Shown here: in pieces, positions 39,446 to 42,228 of the stretch
Layout of the letters: the number at the start of each line of letters is the position of its first letter
Position numbering within the stretch: the first letter of the stretch is position 1
Assembly (NCBI GenBank): GCA_002352225.1
Contig: DEIA01000049.1
Coordinates: 1-42,228, forward strand
Direction: 5' to 3'
DNA length: 42,228 nucleotides
From: Flammeovirgaceae bacterium UBA2786
GTDB lineage: Bacteria > Bacteroidota > Bacteroidia > Cytophagales > Cyclobacteriaceae
The notes under the pieces: generated by a model
The model's database searches: none
Seen by the model: only the letters and a program-made list of their open reading frames with translations
Told to the model about the DNA's origin: nothing
Made by a program: the position numbers and the translations under genes

Positions 39446-39700
39446 ATGGAAACTCAAAAAGTTAAAACCTGTTTTACCATCACCTTTACAAGCGACCAAT
39501 TTAACCATGCTAAATCGTATGTGGAAGAAATGAGGCGCCACCCGCAACGGGTTTTCTGGCGCGGCAAGGAAGGAAAGACTGATGACGAACTGATTGTGGA
39601 GCAAATTGCACACCGCATTCTATCGGGCTTTTACAATTCCGATACCTATACAGCCAGCAAGCACATTGTGCGCATGGAAAGTATGAGTTCTACGAGATAA
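39446..39700 (+). CDS. Small hypothetical protein
   Basis: 84 residues: METQKVKTCFTITFTSDQF begins a strand, then 'NHAKSYVEEMRRHPQRVFWRG' is a helix and 'DDELIVEQIAHRILSGFYNSDTYTASKHIVRME' a helix-strand. Codon usage and composition resemble neighbouring genes. It lies alone on the + strand between two - strand genes, with a TTTG-containing region upstream but no convincing -7 element. No family recognised. It is the only sensible frame in this gap; the long opposite-strand frame here is rich in unusual codons. Confidence 0.6.
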   Translation: METQKVKTCFTITFTSDQFNHAKSYVEEMRRHPQRVFWRGKEGKTDDELIVEQIAHRILSGFYNSDTYTASKHIVRMESMSSTR

Positions 39701-39724
39701 CTTATTTGAAAAAATTGGGTAGTC

Positions 39725-40579
39725 TCAAATCCTATCCAATACTTTTTTAATCAAACTCTCCACTACTTTATTCGGATCCTTGGCAAACTTATTTTTGATC
39801 CGGTTGGCGATAATGGCATTGGCGCTTAGCACTTCGTGGCCCAATAATCTACCAAAGGCATAATATGCCGAAGTTTCCATTTCGAAGTTGGTAAGCCAGA
39901 ACTCACCTTTGTGGTAATAGTTTAAGTCTTCGAGCAACTGTGGAAAACGAATAGGCAAACGTAACTCACGACCTTGCGGAGCATAAAATCCCGGGCAGGT
40001 TACCGTATTCCCAACCTGCATTTCATTTTCAAACTGATTACGCAATGTTTCTGAGCCGCGCACCACATAAGGCATAAACGGCAGGCCGGTTTTTTTCTGA
40101 ATATCATGCGCAAGTCCGGTTTCAAAATCGTCCATGGGTAGATCATAAAAATTCATCAGGTTATCCAAACCCACTGCATAATCGGAAAGTAAATGCGTAC
40201 CCACCGGAATATCTTCCTGCAATGCTCCCGATGTACCAATTCGTATTATTTTTAGTTTTCGCTTACGGGCTTTAGGTTCACGGGTTTTCAAATCGATATT
40301 AACCAGGGCATCCAGCTCATTAAAAAAAATCTCCACATTATCCGGGCCAATGCCTGTACTGATTACGGTAATTCGCTTGCCTTTGTATTTACCTACATGG
40401 GTAATGAACTCACGCTTGTTCATTTCAAACTCAACTTCGTCAAAAAACTGGCTTACCCTATACACCCGGCCGGGATCGCCCACGGCAATAACCGTATCAG
40501 AAATATTTTTAGGCAGCAGGTTTAGATGGTAAATGCTACCATCGGGGTTCAGGATTAAATCGGTATCGGAAATTTTCAT
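39725..40579 (-). CDS. Nucleoside phosphorylase (uridine phosphorylase-like)
   Basis: 284 residues of the PNP/UDP phosphorylase (PNP_UDP_1) family. Marks: 'TVIAVGDPGRVYRVSQFF' (about 29-46, phosphate-binding GDPxR), 'TVISTGIGPDNVEIFFNEL' (about 71-89), 'IIRIGTSGALQEDIPVGTHLLSDYAVGLDNL' (about 111-141) and the late 'FEMETSAYYAFGRLLGHE' (about 232-249) where Glu and Met contact the ribose. It splits a nucleoside with phosphate into base and ribose-1-phosphate in salvage. Uridine is the most likely substrate class, but purine nucleosides cannot be excluded from sequence alone. Confidence 0.88.
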   Translation of the reverse strand: MKISDTDLILNPDGSIYHLNLLPKNISDTVIAVGDPGRVYRVSQFFDEVEFEMNKREFITHVGKYKGKRITVISTGIGPDNVEIFFNELDALVNIDLKTREPKARKRKLKIIRIGTSGALQEDIPVGTHLLSDYAVGLDNLMNFYDLPMDDFETGLAHDIQKKTGLPFMPYVVRGSETLRNQFENEMQVGNTVTCPGFYAPQGRELRLPIRFPQLLEDLNYYHKGEFWLTNFEMETSAYYAFGRLLGHEVLSANAIIANRIKNKFAKDPNKVVESLIKKVLDRI

Positions 40580-40638
40580 AGGTAATTCAAAAGTCCGGAT
40601 TTAAAACTCAGGATTCGGGCCTATGTAAGAATTTTGAA

Positions 40639-41274
40639 TTAATTAATTGCCTTGGCGGGATTACCAAATACCGTTTCACCGGCTTTAACCGGAGCCACCA
40701 CAACAGAGCCTGCACCAATGCGCGCACCTTTACCAACCGTTACACCCGAAACAATAGTTACTCCTGAACCAATAAATACCTCGTCTTCTATGGTAACACC
40801 CGGGTTGATATTACTTCCCGCACCTACCTGTACAAAGTCTCCTACATTGGTTTCAACTCCGATAAATGCTTTTGCATGAATGAGGCAATGGCTTCCAATT
40901 TTTGACCCCGGAGCGAGGTAAGCATTAAAGTCAATAAAATTCCCATGCCCAATTGTAGCCTTCTCAGAAATAGTTGCCTTGGCATGAATAGCGTTAACGG
41001 GTTGCACGTGCCGTACCTCTTGTATCGTTTTTACAATCGATTTACGCAGCTTGTTATCATCAACCGCTACAAAGGCTTCACACTTTTTTCCAATCAGTTT
41101 CAAAAAGCCATCGTTATCGGTATCGCCTAATATGGTTATTTCATCTACCTGGGTATTGTGTAGCTTTTTGTTGTCGTCCAGATAGCCATAGACTACCACT
41201 TCGTTTGTTTCAAAGATTTCGCGGGCCGCCCGACCCAGAGTATTGGCTCCAAAAATGATTACCGGATTTTCCAT
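40639..41274 (-). CDS. NeuD/PglD-type sugar O- or N-acyltransferase
   Basis: 211 residues. The N-terminal part 'PVIIFGANTLGRAAREIF...VYGYLDDN' (about 4-34) is the small Rossmann-like domain of the NeuD/PglD family; residues about 95-200 are hexapeptide repeats of a left-handed beta helix ('KATIGHGNFIDFNAYLAPGSKIGSHCLIHAKAFIG', 'VGDFVQVGAGSNINPGVTIEDEVFIGSGVTIVSGVTVGKGARIGAGSVVV'). The catalytic His is probably the one in 'CLIHAKAFIG'. These trimers use acetyl-CoA to acetylate nucleotide sugars or sialic acid for surface glycans. It lies next to a polytopic membrane protein and 60 bases from the phosphorylase gene; acceptor unknown. Confidence 0.88.
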   Translation of the reverse strand: MENPVIIFGANTLGRAAREIFETNEVVVYGYLDDNKKLHNTQVDEITILGDTDNDGFLKLIGKKCEAFVAVDDNKLRKSIVKTIQEVRHVQPVNAIHAKATISEKATIGHGNFIDFNAYLAPGSKIGSHCLIHAKAFIGVETNVGDFVQVGAGSNINPGVTIEDEVFIGSGVTIVSGVTVGKGARIGAGSVVVAPVKAGETVFGNPAKAIN

Positions 41275-41309
41275 GCCCCAAAGGTATGGATTGCAGACTA
41301 TCTACCTGT

Positions 41310-42228
41310 TCAAAAATGCAGTCTCTTCTTTAAAAAATTTATTAAAGGATTTCCGTACGCTATAACAAATACAAAAAACGGCAGAAATCCGATCCTGTAC
41401 CGCGACAGTGTGCCAAAGTTAGGTGTACTGAGTGCCATTAACACACATAAGATTAACACGTAAACCAGTATGGCAAGTAGTAATACCGGGTTATTTACTT
41501 TCCATGACTTGCGAAAAAACAAGCCCCCCAATAATATTACTAAGAACAGATTTTCTGTGGCCGCCAAATAGCCTGTAAATCCATTTGCCTCACCTAACCA
41601 GGGCCGGAATAAACCCGACACCAATGCCAATGGTGAATTAATTACCATACTCCACCATTCTGGTTGAAGGTTGTAAAAATGAATAAGTCCTTCTGGCTTT
41701 GAGATTTTAACAAAGGCATTGTGATTGGTAACCACCACATCTAAAAACCGGCTGAAGTAAAAATTAGGGTGAACCTGACTGGCCACAGCAAATAGTATCA
41801 CGAATAAAAGACTCCAGGCCCACAGCCGGTTAGTCTTAATCATTTCAACTTTCTGAAGCCAGTGTATTATTAAGGTAGTTACCGACACGGCCACAAACAA
41901 AGCAGCCCAGTAATACTTCAGGTTCCACGCTATCCATAACGCAATAAAACTGATTACTACCTGACCAATAGTAATGCTTTCGCTTTTTATATGCCTGAGG
42001 ATGACTGAACTTAACCAAAAAATACCGGCAAGCGCCAGTGTTTCTTTTACTAATCCCGAGCTCCAGAATACAACCGATGGGAAAAATAAAAATGCCAACG
42101 CTGCTGCTGGTTTAGCATTTTCAAAAAATCTGATAATAACAGAAAACAATGTCCATGCAGCTAAAAACGAAATGGTAGAAAAATAAAGTGCGCATGTCCA
42201 GTAGCTATCGGCACTTAGCCAGGCTAAT
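41310..42228 (-). CDS. Polytopic membrane protein, 5' end beyond the window
   Basis: At least 305 residues. The frame stays open from TAA 41310-41312 to the window edge, so the start lies outside; a TTG at 42149 inside the frame is not a credible start because upstream residues ('LSADSYWTCALYFSTISFLAAW') continue the same membrane-protein pattern. About eight hydrophobic segments alternate with short loops, including 'FFPSVVFWSSGLVKETLALAGIFWLSS' and 'FLPFFVFVIAYGNPLINFLKK'. It resembles O-antigen ligase-like or PMT-type glycan membrane proteins of Bacteroidota, but no catalytic motif allows a firm name. It lies 35 bases upstream of the NeuD-like gene and would be co-transcribed with it. Confidence 0.7.
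   Translation of the reverse strand, partial: LAWLSADSYWTCALYFSTISFLAAWTLFSVIIRFFENAKPAAALAFLFFPSVVFWSSGLVKETLALAGIFWLSSVILRHIKSESITIGQVVISFIALWIAWNLKYYWAALFVAVSVTTLIIHWLQKVEMIKTNRLWAWSLLFVILFAVASQVHPNFYFSRFLDVVVTNHNAFVKISKPEGLIHFYNLQPEWWSMVINSPLALVSGLFRPWLGEANGFTGYLAATENLFLVILLGGLFFRKSWKVNNPVLLLAILVYVLILCVLMALSTPNFGTLSRYRIGFLPFFVFVIAYGNPLINFLKKRLHF

Noticed and set aside
39257..39613. A 118-codon open frame on the - strand across the gap upstream of the M16 gene
   Set aside because: It overlaps the start of the M16 gene and the opposing 84-residue gene, whose composition is more protein-like; no family pattern.
1..42228. tRNA, rRNA, CRISPR arrays, insertion sequences, phage genes or riboswitches
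   Set aside because: Read through the intergenic gaps; nothing with a recognisable tRNA, repeat-spacer, transposase or riboswitch pattern was found. Short RNAs without such marks could be missed.

Overview
The window looks like chromosome from a Bacteroidota bacterium, most likely of the order Cytophagales. The evidence is family content (DUF2911, DUF3078, HmuY-type lipoprotein, SPOR/OmpA protein, very large secreted TPR-CHAT protein), promoter elements of the Bacteroidota type (TAnnTTTG at -7, sometimes with TTG/TTTG about 16-23 bases upstream), and few recognisable Shine-Dalgarno sites. No rRNA, tRNA, CRISPR array, insertion sequence or phage gene was seen. Genes are densely packed and no gene-free stretch exceeds 300 bases.

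Layout. 1-5.3 kb (+): end of a lipid kinase, a DUF2911/TPR exported protein, a DinB-like protein, then ilvE followed closely by an alcohol-dehydrogenase-like oxidoreductase and a flavin-binding PPOX protein, and a small basic protein. 5.4-8.2 kb: tadA and an exported protein (-), divergent from aspS (+). 8.3-17.3 kb (-): a 1862-residue secreted TPR-CHAT protein, a bestrophin-like channel, a SPOR-OmpA envelope protein and a membrane-anchored glycosyltransferase. 17.3-21.3 kb: an M20 peptidase homologue (+), a VapBC-type toxin-antitoxin pair (-) with its operator-promoter, and dnaX (+), whose reading frame is split at a run of ten A residues. 21.3-31 kb: a haem acquisition locus with hmuS, hmuV, a truncated hmuT fused in frame to the tail of hmuU, an iron-box-controlled cysteine-rich protein, hmuY, a TonB-dependent haem receptor and a divergent AraC regulator. 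31-42.2 kb (mostly -): HerA-like ATPase, GNAT acetyltransferase, DUF3078 protein, single-domain response regulator, LysM lytic transglycosylase, a DUF6883/DUF4926 pair, O-methyltransferase, M16 peptidase, nucleoside phosphorylase, NeuD-like acyltransferase, and the 3' part of a polytopic membrane protein.

How the genes work together. The haem locus is the clearest system. The receptor (FRAP and NPNL motifs) and HmuY would capture haem at the surface, the HmuT/U/V transporter would carry it inward, and HmuS would handle it in the cytoplasm. Three related palindromes (half-site TTTAGAAT) sit at the starts of three transcription units, which implies a shared Fur-family-like iron or haem switch. 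The transporter, however, seems to have lost most of its permease and the end of its binding protein through one in-frame deletion.

Items most worth a second look: (1) dnaX recoding at A10, flanked by an internal AGGAGG and a downstream stem-loop; (2) the hmuT'-'hmuU fusion; (3) a canonical EF-hand-type loop between the catalytic His and Cys of the CHAT domain; (4) the three-site iron-box-like regulon; (5) the DUF6883/DUF4926 couple; (6) strong hairpins abutting start codons at three loci.
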